Made by a program: the position numbers and the translations under genes
The notes under the pieces: model-generated
Database searches by the model: none
Seen by the model: only the letters and a program-made list of their open reading frames with translations
Told to the model about the DNA's origin: nothing
Shown here: positions 9,438 through 20,043 of the stretch, in pieces
Layout: the number at the start of each line of letters is the position of its first letter
Position numbering within the stretch: the stretch's first letter is position 1
Assembly: GCA_001311805.1 (NCBI GenBank)
Contig: BBCA01000022.1
Coordinates: forward strand, 1-46,347
DNA length: 46,347 nucleotides
DNA from: Lentibacillus juripiscarius JCM 12147
GTDB taxonomy: Bacteria > Bacillota > Bacilli > Bacillales_D > Amphibacillaceae
Direction of reading: 5' to 3'

Positions 9438-10440
9438 GATGCTGATCCTCCTCTTTCTCATCCGGGAAGAAAAATTCCTTATAACATGTGCACCGTACGA
9501 AATGGCCAGGGCTTATTTCGTGCAGTTTCGGATTTTCTTCGTGAGCTGATTCGTCTATCCATGGAATTCTGGAGCGAAAACGACAGCCTGTACGCGGCAG
9601 TTTTTGCAGTGATGGTACTATCCCCTGAATAACATGGAGTTTCGAGCCCACCGATTCGGCATTCGGAACAGAACTCAGCAGCGAACGTGTATACGGATGC
9701 TGTGGATTTCCGAAAAGTGAATGAACATCGGCCACTTCAACGATTTGCCCCGCATACATGACCGCCACTCGATCGGCCATTTCCGCCACAACACCTAAAT
9801 CATGTGTGATGAGGATAATTCCGGCGTTCATATCCTCTTTCAGTTCATTCAGCAAATCCAGAATCTGGGACTGTATTGTTGCATCCAGTGCTGTGGTAGG
9901 TTCATCCGCTATGAGTACTTCCGGATCATTGGCTATCGCAATCGCAATCACTACACGCTGGCGCATGCCTCCGGACAATTCATGTGGAAATTGCTCATAT
10001 ACTTGTTCAGGCCTGGCAATCCCCACCTTTTCGAGCAACGATATCGCCTTTGCCTTGCGTTTTGTTTTCGATAACGTCTTATTATGTAAAAGCAGTACCT
10101 CTCCAATCTGATCCCCGATCTCCATCAAGGGGTTTAATGCGGTCAACGGATCCTGGAAAATCATGCTCATTTCGTCGCCGCGCAGTTTGTTGATTTGCCC
10201 TTTGGAATACTCGGTTATATCCTCCCCTTTGTATAAAATATCTCCTTCTATTTTTGCCCTATTGTGCAGCCGCATCAGCGAAAAGGCCAGGGCACTTTTC
10301 CCGCAGCCGGACTCCCCGACGATGGCAAGCACTTCATTTTCGTTGACTGTCAAAGATACATCGTCAACCGCTGCATAATAATCATCTTCAATCCGGAATG
10401 ATGTTTTCAGGTTTTTAATCTCCAGTAATTTTTCGTCCAT
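9424..10440 (-). CDS. Peptide ABC transporter ATP-binding protein, D type, system A
   Basis: Intact 338-residue ATPase of the OppD/DppD/AppD family and the first gene of the operon. Visible motifs: Walker [16 protein letters not shown] loop [12 protein letters not shown], signature LSGGMRQRV, Walker [14 protein letters not shown] loop [14 protein letters not shown]-terminal oligopeptide/dipeptide (oligo_HPY) extension follows, with [10 protein letters not shown] and VRCTCY, where the second Cys of the usual CRFxxRCP motif is replaced by Ile. It powers import together with the F ATPase. The last 14 bases overlap the start of the F gene. Confidence 0.9.
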   Translation of the reverse strand: MDEKLLEIKNLKTSFRIEDDYYAAVDDVSLTVNENEVLAIVGESGCGKSALAFSLMRLHNRAKIEGDILYKGEDITEYSKGQINKLRGDEMSMIFQDPLTALNPLMEIGDQIGEVLLLHNKTLSKTKRKAKAISLLEKVGIARPEQVYEQFPHELSGGMRQRVVIAIAIANDPEVLIADEPTTALDATIQSQILDLLNELKEDMNAGIILITHDLGVVAEMADRVAVMYAGQIVEVADVHSLFGNPQHPYTRSLLSSVPNAESVGSKLHVIQGIVPSLQKLPRTGCRFRSRIPWIDESAHEENPKLHEISPGHFVRCTCYKEFFFPDEKEEDQHHGVS

Positions 10441-10582
10441 GCTATCACCCTATTGAAAGTAAGTTTTATCTTCCATTCCAGTGCTTTCTCTTCCAACACA
10501 CTTTTTAAAGATTGAAAAATTGCTAGTAAAAAATAAGGAAGCTTAGCTGTAATAAAACTGTAATATAAAATCAATTTGTTAA

Positions 10583-10612
10583 AGTATATATTATTTTCAG
10601 ATATTTTAACAA
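10583..10612 (-). promoter_or_regulatory. Candidate SigA promoter of peptide transporter system A
   Basis: On the minus strand TTGTTA (10612-10607) is followed after 18 bp by TATACT (10588-10583), about 140 bp upstream of the D gene start. The surrounding 288-bp gap is very AT-rich and holds no gene; its far end carries the terminator of system B. Confidence 0.4.
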
Positions 10613-10657
10613 GTGCTTTTTGTTTTTCTTTGTAATTTTTTACTACTTTCTATAGAT

Positions 10658-10695
10658 AAAAAAGGCCGACCAGACTAATTCCGGCCGAGCTTTTT
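10658..10695 (-). terminator. Terminator after oppF
   Basis: GGCCG at 10664-10668 pairs with CGGCC at 10682-10686. The A6 tract at 10658-10663 becomes a T6 tract after the hairpin on the minus strand. It lies about 35 bp past the oppF stop and separates system B from the promoter of system A. Confidence 0.7.
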
Positions 10696-10728
10696 CAGTC
10701 TCATTATTAAGTCGTATTCTGACTTAGT

Positions 10729-11733
10729 TTAGCTTTGCACTGCCTCCCGTGCTTTGTGTTCATCATTGTAGTTCTCATTGTACAGGTGGCAGGCAACCCA
10801 GTGATCTTTCGTATATTCCTGCCATTCCGGTTCTACTTTTGCACAGACGTCCATTGCCAGCGGACACCTTGTGCGGAAACGGCAGCCGGTTGGTGGGGCG
10901 ATCGGGCTTGGGACGTCTCCTTCAATGACAATGCGTTCCCGCGAACGTTCCACTTCCGGGTCGGAAATAGGAATAGCGCTCAATAAGGCTTGCGTATACG
11001 GGTGGAGTGGCTCATGGTATAAATCATCACTTGAGGCCACTTCTGCCATCTTGCCCAAGTACATAACACCTACTCTGTCACTAATATGCTTCACCATGGA
11101 AAGGTCGTGGGCAATAAACAGGTAGGTTAGACCACGCTCTTCCTGTAATTTCTTCAGCAGATTAACGACCTGTGCCTGAATCGATACGTCCAGTGCAGAA
11201 ATAGGCTCATCTGCAACGATAAACTCCGGATCAACAGCAAGTGCACGGGCAATGCCAATACGTTGGCGCTGGCCGCCACTGAACTCGTGTGGGTAACGGT
11301 TGCCGTGTTCCTGGTTCAGACCAACCGTTTCCAATAGTTCGTTGACACGTTTCAGTCGTTCCTGTTTCGACTTGGCCAGGCCATGGATGTCGATTCCTTC
11401 AGCAATAATGTCTTTTACAGTCATTCTAGGGTTCAGGGATGCATACGGGTCCTGAAAAATCATTTGCATGCTGCGGTTAAATTTCTTCAGTTCCTTGCTT
11501 GATTTCTTTCCGTGTACATCGTCCCCCTGAAAATCAACTTCTCCATTGCTAGCCTCATAGAGTCTGAGTATCGTCCGTCCGGCTGTCGATTTTCCGCACC
11601 CGGACTCACCAACAAGCCCGAATGTCTCGCCTCTGTATATGTCAAAACTAATACCGTCAACGGCTTTCAGCGCCGTCTTGCTGTCCATCGGGAAATGCTT
11701 TTTCAAATCTTTTATTTCAAGTAATTTTTTCAC
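10729..11733 (-). CDS. oppF: Oligopeptide ABC transporter ATP-binding protein OppF
   Basis: Intact 334-residue ATPase, last gene of the opp operon. Motifs in order: Walker [19 protein letters not shown] loop [15 protein letters not shown], signature [15 protein letters not shown], Walker [14 protein letters not shown] loop [12 protein letters not shown]. The C-terminal oligo_HPY extension carries GCRFRTRCP with both cysteines present. It begins five bases after the oppD stop. With OppD it forms the nucleotide-binding pair of the importer. It parallels the F gene of system A at 8507-9437 in the same role. Confidence 0.93.
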   Translation of the reverse strand: MKKLLEIKDLKKHFPMDSKTALKAVDGISFDIYRGETFGLVGESGCGKSTAGRTILRLYEASNGEVDFQGDDVHGKKSSKELKKFNRSMQMIFQDPYASLNPRMTVKDIIAEGIDIHGLAKSKQERLKRVNELLETVGLNQEHGNRYPHEFSGGQRQRIGIARALAVDPEFIVADEPISALDVSIQAQVVNLLKKLQEERGLTYLFIAHDLSMVKHISDRVGVMYLGKMAEVASSDDLYHEPLHPYTQALLSAIPISDPEVERSRERIVIEGDVPSPIAPPTGCRFRTRCPLAMDVCAKVEPEWQEYTKDHWVACHLYNENYNDEHKAREAVQS

Positions 11734-11738
11734 GTTGT

Positions 11739-12766
11739 TCAGTCATTTACTTTCGAACCTCCTACGATTGCAGATTCGGGTGGTTCTACATCTGGCGCAC
11801 GCTCATCCAGCAGCCAGCATGCCGTCTTTTGTGTCTCGGATAATTCCACATATTCTGGCATGTGATTTTCACACACTTTCATAGCATATGGGCAACGCGC
11901 AGCAAAAGGACAACCTTTTGGCGGATCGAGCAAATCCGGTGGTGTACCAGGGATTGCCTGCAGTTCCTCGTCGCCACCTTCGAGTTTCGGCATCGAACCA
12001 AGGAGTCCCCATGTGTATGGGTGACGCGCATTGTAGAAAAGCTCATCAACAGAGCCTGTTTCGACAATTTTCCCGCCGTACATGACCGCAACACGGTCGG
12101 CGGCATTGGCCACAACCCCCAAATCGTGGGTGATCAGTATAATAGCGGTACCAGTCCGTTCTTTCAGATCCCGCATCAAGTCCAGGATTTGTGCCTGAAT
12201 GGTCACATCCAGTGCAGTAGTCGGCTCATCGGCAATAAGAATTTTCGGGTTGCACGCCAGCGCAATGGCAATCATCGCCCGCTGACGCATCCCACCAGAG
12301 TACTGGTGCGGATACTGGGTGATTCTTGTTTCCGGATTAGGAATTCCGACAAGCTTCAGCAGTTCGACACCACGTTCATGCGCCTCTTTTTTGTCATGCC
12401 CTGGTGTTTAATCAAGCTTTCGGAGATTTGTTTTCCAACCGTCATGGTCGGATTCAAGGACGTCATCGGATCTTGGAATATCATGCTAATTTCCTGACCA
12501 CGTATGCTTTCCATCTGTTTATCCGACTTTTGAATAATATCTTCTCCGTCAAATTTAATCGATCCGCCAGCAAATTTTCCCGGCGGCATTTGAATCAGGC
12601 GCATCAATGATTGAGCTGTAACACTTTTGCCGGATCCGGATTCACCGACAATGGCCAGTGTTTCTTTTTCGCTCAGTTCAAAATTGACATCGCGAACAGC
12701 CTTCACATCACCGCCAAACGTATCAAACGAAACGGAAAGATTATTAACTTCCAATATTTTCTTCAT
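11739..12766 (-). CDS. oppD: Oligopeptide ABC transporter ATP-binding protein OppD (frameshifted as read)
   Basis: About 342 residues. Walker [15 protein letters not shown] and Q loop [12 protein letters not shown] are in the N-terminal fragment; signature [10 protein letters not shown], Walker [14 protein letters not shown] loop [12 protein letters not shown] and the oligo_HPY motif [12 protein letters not shown] are in the C-terminal one. The break is near 12395: [10 protein letters not shown] continues as [20 protein letters not shown] if A6 is read as A7. ATG 12766 follows TAGGAGGG-type spacing; only 14 bp separate it from oppC. Confidence 0.9.
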
Positions 12767-12780
12767 TTTCTATCCTCCCA

Positions 12781-13705
12781 TTATTTACGTTCTTTCGGAT
12801 CCAGCGCGTCACGCATTCCATCACCAATAACGTTAAAAGCAAGCATGGTCAGTACGATAAAGAATGATGGGAAAAAGAGCTGATACGGCTGGTATTGGAG
12901 ATAAGGCAGGGCCGCATCTGACATCGTACCCCAGCTGGCAAGTGGAGCCGGGACTCCTAGCCCCAAATAGCTCAGAAATGCTTCTGTAAAAATGGCGTTT
13001 GGAATCGTTAATGTCAGGGTAACTAGAATAGGGCCCATTGTGTTCGGTACCAAGTGCCTGAGCAACAGCCTGCCCTTTCCTGCACCCAATGATTGCGCAG
13101 CCATGACATACTCCTCATTACGTAGTTGCATGACCTGTCCGCGTACAATCCTAGCCATATTGATCCAGCCTGTAATGGTCATCGCCAGAATCATTGTCCA
13201 CAGACCCTGCGGCATAACGACCATCAGCAAGATAACAACAAGCAGATATGGAACACCGTACAGAATGTCAGCAATACGCATCATGTATTCATCGACTTTC
13301 CCTCCAAAGAAACCAGCAGTTGCACCCCAAATGACACCAATGATCAAATCAAGGAATGCAGCGGCAAGTCCAATGAATAGAGAAATCTTCGCACCATACC
13401 ATGTTCGTGCAAATATATCCCTTCCCAGTTGATCCGTCCCGAACCAGTGATCAGCGGACGGGGGCTGGTTGGCATTAATCAGGTCATTGGAAAAGTAATT
13501 ATAGCCGGAAATCGGCCCGCCAATAAACGACATGATTCCCAACAGGATAATAACCCCAACCCCGAACAGTGCCAGCTTGTTCTTTCTAAAACGGCGCCAG
13601 GCATCTTTCCAGAAGGACGTGCTTTCACTGGCAATTTTTCTCAGCCTCGGCTTCACTATATTCGATTGGTTCAAAGTCTGACGGCTTCAAGTTTAACTGT
13701 GCCAT
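12781..13705 (-). CDS. oppC: Oligopeptide ABC transporter permease OppC (frameshifted as read)
   Basis: The apparent frame begins at 13674 with a TTG, but that is an artefact. The real start is ATG 13705, giving [20 protein letters not shown] and then EKIASESTSFWKDAWRRFRK once an A5 run near 13640 is read as A4. This gives about 307 residues, the usual OppC length. It has the OppC_N region (WFGTDQLGRDIFARTWYGAK) and the EAA loop (YVMAAQSLGAGKGRLLLRH). The start codon overlaps the oppB stop as TAATG, so translation is probably coupled. Inner-membrane subunit pairing with OppB. Confidence 0.9.
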
Positions 13706-14649
13706 TATTTGCTTCCCCCTTTATTGGTAACCTTAATTCGAGGGTCAATCAGTCCATAAATTAAGTCGACTATTAAGATAGACACCAGCAAAAGGACACT
13801 GAAGAAAACAGTTGTACCCATAATGACGGTATAGTCCCGGTTTGTAATACTTTGGACAAATTCATTACCTAATCCGGGAATAGCAAAAATCTTTTCAATG
13901 ACAAAACTTCCGGTCAAAATAGCGACGACTAATGGCCCTAAATACGATACAACCGGCATAATCGCATTCCGGAGTGCGTGCTTATAGGTTACAACACGGT
14001 CACTGAGTCCTTTTGATTTGGCCGTTTTAATATAGTCTGAGCTCAAGACTTCCAGCATGCTCGAACGCATCAGCCTGGCGATGAATGCAAGCGGTGTTGT
14101 TGCAAGCGCCACCGCAGGAAGTATGGTGTGTACAAATGAATCGAACCGGGCGACCGGTAATGCGTCCATTTGAATGGCAAACACATACTGCAAGAGAGCT
14201 GCCATAATAAAGTTTGGCACTGAAATACCAAGTACAGCAACCACCATCGCCGTATAATCTCCAAACTTATTATGCTTCAAGGCTGCAAACACACCGAGAA
14301 GAACTCCTATCGATAGCGCAATAAAGATAGACTCGAGCCCCAATACAAGTGAATAAGGGAAACTCCGATTAATGATATCATTGACCGACTGAGCGGGATA
14401 TTTGAATGATGGTCCAAAGTCCCACGTCGCAACGTCTTTTAAATAATCAAAATATTGTACATATATTGGCTCATCCAATCCATATTGTTCGTTCAATTGT
14501 TTTTCAATCTCTGGTGGTATCTGTCTTTCAGCAGTAAACGGACCGCCCGGAGCAGCCTGCATTAATAGAAACGTAATCGTAACGATAAAAATAGGGATAT
14601 AACGATAAAACCCAAACGTTTCAATAGATACTTTGCCAAAGCGTAACAC
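13705..14649 (-). CDS. oppB: Oligopeptide ABC transporter permease OppB (hidden compensated frameshift)
   Basis: The frame is open for 314 residues, with GTG 14649 as start, [11 protein letters not shown] after the first helix, and the EAA loop [20 protein letters not shown]. Residues about 6-27 ([14 protein letters not shown]) do not look like OppB. Read in another frame the same DNA gives [20 protein letters not shown], the normal family N-terminus. Two nearby indels that cancel (an extra G near 14637 and a missing T near 14590) explain this. It follows oppA2 after a 367-bp gap holding hairpins. The stop overlaps the oppC start. Confidence 0.88.
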   Translation of the reverse strand: MLRFGKVSIETFGFYRYIPIFIVTITFLLMQAAPGGPFTAERQIPPEIEKQLNEQYGLDEPIYVQYFDYLKDVATWDFGPSFKYPAQSVNDIINRSFPYSLVLGLESIFIALSIGVLLGVFAALKHNKFGDYTAMVVAVLGISVPNFIMAALLQYVFAIQMDALPVARFDSFVHTILPAVALATTPLAFIARLMRSSMLEVLSSDYIKTAKSKGLSDRVVTYKHALRNAIMPVVSYLGPLVVAILTGSFVIEKIFAIPGLGNEFVQSITNRDYTVIMGTTVFFSVLLLVSILIVDLIYGLIDPRIKVTNKGGSK

Positions 14650-14763
14650 CTCACCTTTCTTTTCTTTGTTTTCCTATTGCTTTGCAGTCTGTTCAACCAT
14701 ACATAGCAATTTGTTGTTTTGATTATCATAAGATTAAAAATATTGGCTATTCTACATGAAAAG

Positions 14764-14790
14764 AAGGGGTGAAAGAATCACCCCTTAACA
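14764..14790 (-). terminator. Hairpin terminator in the oppA2-oppB gap
   Basis: AAGGGGTG and CACCCCTT pair around a 7-nt loop within 14764-14786, followed on the minus strand by a CTTCTTTTC tract. It lies upstream of oppB in the direction of transcription, so transcripts from the oppA genes should be partly stopped here before oppBCDF. Confidence 0.7.
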
Positions 14791-14868
14791 GTTCACTATC
14801 TCCATCAAACTAAAAGAGGTTGTCCTTTTTGAACTCGCACTAATGGTAGTTTGAAAGAAATAGTGAAC
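14791..14868 (-). other. Long imperfect inverted repeat in the oppA2-oppB leader
   Basis: GTTCACTA at 14791-14798 pairs with TAGTGAAC at 14861-14868, and TCAAACT at 14805-14811 pairs with AGTTTGA at 14848-14854, with an internal loop between. The centre contains a smaller hairpin of AAAAGAGG against CCTTTTT. It abuts the terminator at 14764-14786. Together they look like an attenuator or a processing/stability structure between binding-protein and permease genes; the function is inference. Confidence 0.5.
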
Positions 14869-14959
14869 GGTTGATAACCAACAGTTATAAGACTTAGATA
14901 TCAAAGGAGTATAATTCTTGGTGTATAAAACGGTCTGATGTTTCTTTTACAGGAAACAG

Positions 14960-14993
14960 GTATAAGGTATATAGAAACCTATACACCTTATAC
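14960..14993 (-). terminator. Hairpin just downstream of oppA2
   Basis: GTATAAGGTATAT at 14960-14972 pairs with TATACACCTTATAC at 14980-14993, with one bulge. It begins 24 bp past the oppA2 stop. It resembles the terminator after oppA1 (shared TATAAGG/CCTTATA) but lacks a clean T tract, so it may be leaky or mainly protect the mRNA 3' end. Confidence 0.55.
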
Positions 14994-15016
14994 TGTTTTC
15001 ATTTGTTGTCCAATTA

Positions 15017-16689
15017 CTAATGTTCGGCAATATAGCCCCACTTAAACTGAATGGTTCCCAGCTTACCAACTGGTACATCCTTCACATAGTCTTTATGGGC
15101 ATAAACGTTTGTATAGAAGTAGATTGGTGCAAGCGGCATTTCATCCATGAAAAGCTGTTCTGCTTCCCTTAGTAGTTCTTTACGTGCCGCTTCGTCTTTT
15201 TCTTGTCTTGCCTTTTCTAGCAGGTTTGCATATTCGTCGTTTTCCCAGTTGGTGTAGTTGTTGCCGCCAACGGTTTCAAAGATTTCCAGGAAGTTGATTG
15301 GATCAAGGAAGTCTGCATTCCAGCCCATGCGGCCAACCTGGTAGTTGCCTTGGCTCAGCGAATCGAGGAATACGTTCCACTCTTCGTTATTCAGCTCAAC
15401 GTCGACACCAAGGTTTTCTTTCCACATATCCTGAACCGCCTGGGCAATCGCACCATGGGCTTCACTTGTGTTATAAGAAAGTTTGACTTTTGGCAATTCG
15501 TCGAGACCTAACTCTTCAAGCCCTTTGTCAAGATATTCTTTCGCTTTTTCGACATTGTTGTCTTTAAAGTAGCCGTCTTTGTTTTCTTCCCAAATGGCTG
15601 TTGGAACAAGCGCCATGCCAGGCTTTTGTTCACCTTTTGTGATATTTTCGACAATGCCTTTACGGTTAATGGCTAATGTTAGCGCTTTTCGGATATTTTT
15701 GTTCGTAAACGGCTCTTTTTCCGTATTAAACGAGTAATAGTACGTGCCAGCCAAAGGTGAAATATTCAGGTTGCCTTCCTGCTTCATTTGCGGGATGGCT
15801 GCTAATGGAATCGAATCTAACGGTGAGCCGATCCAATCCAACTCCCCATCATCGTACATTTGCTTGGCCGTGTTTTCATCGTCGACCATTTCCATGGTGA
15901 TTGTTTCGAGATGTACATTTTCTGCATCCCAGTAATCAGGGTTCTTTTTCAGGACAATTTGATTTTTGTGTTCCCATTTATCCAAAAGGAACGGTCCGTT
16001 TGTTACATAGTCTTCGCCGGCTTCAGAAGCCCAATCTTTGTTCTTCTCGGCCACGTTCTGATTGAATGGGTAATACGTATAGAACGCTGTCAGCTCTAGG
16101 AAATATGGTGTCGGATTTTTCAGTTCAACAACGAGCGTTTTCTCGTCTTTTACGGTAATGCCGACATCATCCAATGAGCCTTCACCGGTTTTGGCAGCTT
16201 CTGCACCTTTGATTGGGTACAGCTGATAAGCATAATCGGTATCAGGGCTGTCCGGATTTAACACCCATTTCCATGAGTCTGCAAACGTCTGTGCTGTGAT
16301 CGGATCACCATTCGACCATTTCACACCGTCACGGATCGTGAATGTATATGTCTTCTTGTCATCCGAAATCTCAATGTTGCTGGCCATCGCTTCTTGTGGT
16401 TCCCCGTCCGGACCGATGCGTGTCAGCCCTTCAAACACTTGACTAAGCACGGCGTTTGATGTTGAGTCGGTTGCCTTTCCAGGGTGCAGGGACGGCGGTT
16501 CGGTCTTAATGTTCACCGTCAGCGACTGATCATCCGCCAATGCGGCTTCACCAGTGTCACCGGATCCTTTGTCATCACCCGCATTTTTCCTTCGCTACCA
16601 CCAGAGTCATCTCCACCACCGCAAGCAGCAAGGAAGACGCTTATAGCGAATACGAGTGTAAGTAGTAATGACCACTTCTTCCAATTCAT
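15017..16689 (-). CDS. oppA: Oligopeptide-binding lipoprotein OppA, second copy (frameshifted as read)
   Basis: Extracellular binding protein family 5, about 557 residues, anchored through lipobox LAAC after MNWKKWSLLLTLVFA. The frame appears to start at 16540, but the true start is ATG 16689: an A5 run near 16585 should be A6, joining GGSEGK to NAGDDKGSGDTGEAALADDQ. Family sequence includes LHPGKATDSTSNAVLSQVFE and FNTEKEPFTNKNIRKALTLA. It is nearly identical to the copy at 16999-18692 outside the acidic linker after the lipobox, so the two are a recent tandem duplication. ATG follows GGAGGG; it has its own promoter at 16769-16797. Confidence 0.92.
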
Positions 16690-16768
16690 TCGTTAAAACC
16701 CTCCCTAGTAAGTCTAGTTGTCGACTTTTACAGACAATTCACATTGTTGTTGAATTATCTGTTACATA

Positions 16769-16797
16769 ATTATACTATGATTTCTAACAAATTTCAC
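16769..16797 (-). promoter_or_regulatory. Promoter of the second oppA copy
   Basis: On the minus strand GTGAAA (16797-16792) is followed after 17 bp by a perfect TATAAT (16774-16769). The same hexamers, spacing and much of the spacer occur upstream of oppA1, so the promoter was duplicated together with the gene and conserved. An AT-rich near-palindrome (TTTTTATAAAAA) lies just upstream in both. Confidence 0.7.
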
Positions 16798-16924
16798 TAT
16801 CTTTTTATAAAAAAACTATTTGATTTATTTCATAATCTAAATATTTCGTGTTCCTAATTATGTATTCGCTTACATAAAACTAAATAATTCTTTACGCAGC
16901 TCTACCTTCAACCTCTTTTAAAAA

Positions 16925-16963
16925 ACCATATAAGACATATAAAAAATCTATATGCCTTATATG
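16925..16963 (-). terminator. Terminator after the first oppA copy
   Basis: CCATATAAGACATATA at 16925-16940 pairs with TATATGCCTTATATGG at 16948-16963 with a single mismatch and a 7-nt loop. On the minus strand it is followed by GGTTTTTT. It ends oppA1 35 bp past its stop, so oppA2 needs its own promoter, which is present. Confidence 0.85.
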
Positions 16964-16998
16964 GCTCTATTTATTCTACAGCTTTATCGGCTGCTTAT

Positions 16999-18692
16999 TT
17001 ATTGTTCGGCTATATAGCCCCACTTGAACTGGATAGTGCCCAATTTTCCGACCGTAACGTCTTTGACGTAGTCTTTATGAGCATAAACGTTTGTATAGAA
17101 GTAGACTGGTGCAAGCGGCATTTCATCCATGAAAAGCTGCTCTGCTTCACGCAGCAATTCTTTACGTGCTGCTTCATCTTTTTCTTGTCTCGCTTGTTCC
17201 AGTAAGCTGGCATATTCATCGCTTTCCCAGTTGGTGTAGTTGTTTCCGCCAACGGTTTCAAAGATTTCCAGGAAGTTGATCGGATCAAGGAAGTCTGCAA
17301 TCCAGCCCATACGGCCAACCTGATAGTTGCCCTCAGTCATGGAATCAAGGTAAACGTTCCACTCTTCGTTATTCAGCTCAACATCGACACCAAGGTTTTC
17401 TTTCCACATGTCCTGAGCTGCTTGGGCGATTGCGCCGTGCGCTTCACTTGTGTTATAGGAAAGCTTAATGGTCGGCAATTCGTCAAGTCCCAGCTCTTCA
17501 AGCCCTTTGTCAAGATATTCTTTCGCCTTTTCGATATTGTTATCTTTAAAGTAGCCATCTTTATTTTCTTCCCAAATAGCCGTTGGTACTAGTGCCATTC
17601 CAGGCTTTTGCTCACCCTTTGTAATATTTTCGACGATGGCTTTGCGGTTGAGGGACAGCGCGAATGCCTTACGAATATTTTTGTTCGTAAACGGTTCCTT
17701 TTCCGTATTAAATGAGTAGTAATACGTACCCGCTTTTGGTGAGATGTTTAAGCTGCCTTCCTGCTTCATTTGCGGAATGGCTGCTAACGGTACTGAATCT
17801 AATGGTGAACCAATCCAGTCCAATTCCCCATCATCGTACATTTGCTTGGCCGTATTTTCATCGTCGACCATTTCCATGGTGATTGTTTCGAGATGTACAT
17901 TTTCTGCATCCCAGTAATCAGGATTCTTTTTCAGGACAATTTGATTTTGTGTTCCCATTTATCCAAGAGGAACGGTCCATTTGATACATAGTCTTCGCCG
18001 GCATCAGCAGCCCAGTCTTCGTTCTTCTCGGCCACGTTCTGATTGACTGGATAAAACGTGTAGAACGCCGTCAATTCCAGGAAATATGGTGTCGGATTTT
18101 TCAGTTCTACAACGAGCGTTTTCTCATCTTTCACGGTAATGCCGACATCATCCAGGGAGCCTTCACCAGTTTTAGCAGCTTCCGCACCTTTAATTGGATA
18201 TAGTTGATAAGCATAATCCGTATCAGGGCTATCCGGATTCAGCACCCATTTCCATGAGTCGGCAAACGTCTGCGCGGTAATTGGATCACCATTCGACCAT
18301 GTTACTCCGTCACGGATGGTGAATGTGTATGTTTTCTTATCATCCGAAATTTCGATGTCGCTGGCCATCGCCTTTTGTGGTTCTCCGTCTGGACCCATAC
18401 GTGTCAACCCTTCAAATACTTGACTAAGCACGGCGTTTGACGTGGTGTCAGTCGCCTTTCCAGGGTGCAATGATGGCGGTTCGGTCTTAATGTTCACTGT
18501 CAGTGACTGATCGTCCGCCTTTGCGGCTTCTTCACTGTCACCGCTGTCTCCTTCTCCACCATTTGACTGTTCTGTATCGTCACCCGTATCCTCTCCTTCA
18601 CCGCTGCTGCTTGTATCTCCGCCACAGGCAGCCAGGAAGACTCCCATAGCAAATACGAGTGCAAGTAGAAATGACCACTTCTTCCAATTCAT
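16999..18692 (-). CDS. oppA: Oligopeptide-binding lipoprotein OppA, first copy (frameshifted as read)
   Basis: About 564 residues: lipoprotein signal MNWKKWSFLLALVFAMGVFL with lipobox LAAC, a long Glu/Asp/Gly/Ser linker, then the family 5 binding fold. The frame breaks near 17950, where DKWEHK should run on as NQIVLKKNPDYW. The paralogue oppA2 has five A at this exact spot and this copy has four, which directly supports a one-base deletion. First gene of the opp cluster; ATG 18692 follows GGAGGG. It captures extracellular peptides for OppBCDF. Two near-identical binding proteins for one permease set could raise expression or begin to split substrate range. Confidence 0.92.
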
Positions 18693-18764
18693 CCACTTTG
18701 ACCCTCCCTAATGAATCTCTTGTTTTTCAGACAATTCATTTGTTTGTGAATTACCTGTGCTATC

Positions 18765-18793
18765 ATTATACTATGACTTCAGAATAATTTCAC
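18765..18793 (-). promoter_or_regulatory. Promoter of the first oppA copy
   Basis: On the minus strand GTGAAA (18793-18788) and a perfect TATAAT (18770-18765) are separated by 17 bp, about 75 bp upstream of the start codon. The arrangement is identical to the oppA2 promoter. An AT palindrome (TATTTTTTATAAAAAATA) lies directly upstream of the -35 and could be an UP element or an operator. Confidence 0.7.
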
Positions 18794-18897
18794 TATTTTT
18801 TATAAAAAATATTGGTTTATTTCAAATACCCAAAATACAAGGGGAGGGGGTCTATTATTGTTTATGCTTTCAACCGCTAATGAAGTTTCTTTCTATT

Positions 18898-18927
18898 AAA
18901 AAGAGAGACAGCCAGTTACGAACTGGC
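18898..18927 (-). terminator. Terminator overlapping the end of the DUF1002 gene
   Basis: GCCAGTT at 18911-18917 pairs with AACTGGC at 18921-18927, and the A tract at 18898-18902 gives a minus-strand T run ten bases later. The repaired stop codon of the DUF1002 gene (18916-18918) falls inside this hairpin, which supports that stop. Confidence 0.65.
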
Positions 18928-19819
18928 CAATCCCCCGAGAAAGTCACCAATCATATTAATAAGTTTATTAAAAAAAAGTTCTCCACCTTCTTCCAAAAGC
19001 TTTCATCATTTACCAGGTCCTGCACTTTGGATGCAATATCATCGAGCTGGTTTTTCACCTTATCAAAATCGATATCCAGGTTGCGCATGCGATCGAATAA
19101 ATCGATGAGCATCTGCCGGTGTTCGGCACTCAGTGAAATCTCCAGCTGATCAAGTTTTTCCTGAACAATTTGTTCGACTTCTTCTTTGTTGCTGGATTCT
19201 GTTCGGCTATTTGCTTCTTGATTTCCGTCAGCAATTCACTCACTTTCTCCTGATTTATACCTGCTTCATCGGCAAGGTTAGTCGCCACGCCAAGCTCGTC
19301 ATTGGCCAGTTCCATCCGTTCTTTGTCCAGCTGTTCGCCTTCTGCATCGTAAGCTTTATAAATTCCAGTCAGTGCTGAGTGTCCGCTTACTTTCACAGGG
19401 GACGCCACGTCAACGGTTGCATTTTCTACTCCAGCAGTGAGGAGGGCATTGGCATACATTTCATTCGTCACCTGAGTAATGTTATCAGGGGTGACAATAT
19501 TTATCGATAGATCAGCCCCTTTTTCCTCCCGGGTGATTTTAGCCGATGAGAACATGCGCGAATTCGGGTCGCCATCAATGTAATTCGCAATATCCTTCCC
19601 TGTCACCGTATATTCCCTTACGTTATTTTTATCTGTAACTTCCAACAATTCTTTTACTTCCTGTTTCTGGGCGTCGGACAATGTATCACCATACACGACA
19701 ATTGGGGCACCGAACTTTTCGTTGATTCCGTCATCTGCCGCCTTTACTGGTGCCGCAATGACTCCAGCCGCAAACAGGATGATTGCCGCTAGTGACAGCA
19801 TCTTGGCAAAATATCTCAT
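18916..19819 (-). CDS. DUF1002 secreted protein, YpuA-like (frameshifted as read)
   Basis: About 300 residues with signal peptide MRYFAKMLSLAAIILFAAGV ending near VKA, then the DUF1002 domain (PIVVYGDTLSDAQKQEVKEL, YIDGDPNSRMFSSAKITRE, NITQVTNEMYANALLTAG). It matches the B. subtilis YpuA family in length and layout; the biochemical role is unknown. The open frame stops at 19130 because of an indel near 19195. In the next frame the C-terminus continues with EEVEQIVQEKLDQLEISLSA to near the end. A second indel in a T8/T9 run decides between stops at 18951 and 18916; the latter is preferred. Start 19819 follows AAAGGAG. Confidence 0.75.
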
Positions 19820-20043
19820 ATTGAATGGCTCCTTTGCGTTGAAATGTGTGCTTGTCCAGCATCACTCTATGTTACGATTTATTATACAGCTTTATGACCG
19901 TTTTAGATAGCCCTCCCTATTGTTTTAACAGGGAGCTGTAGTCTGTGAGCATTCGTCTTTTATTTTATTTCGGGTTGGCTTATATTTAGGGTAACGAATT
20001 AAATTAGAAAGAAGGTCTTATCATCACTGGGCAAAATCCTTAT

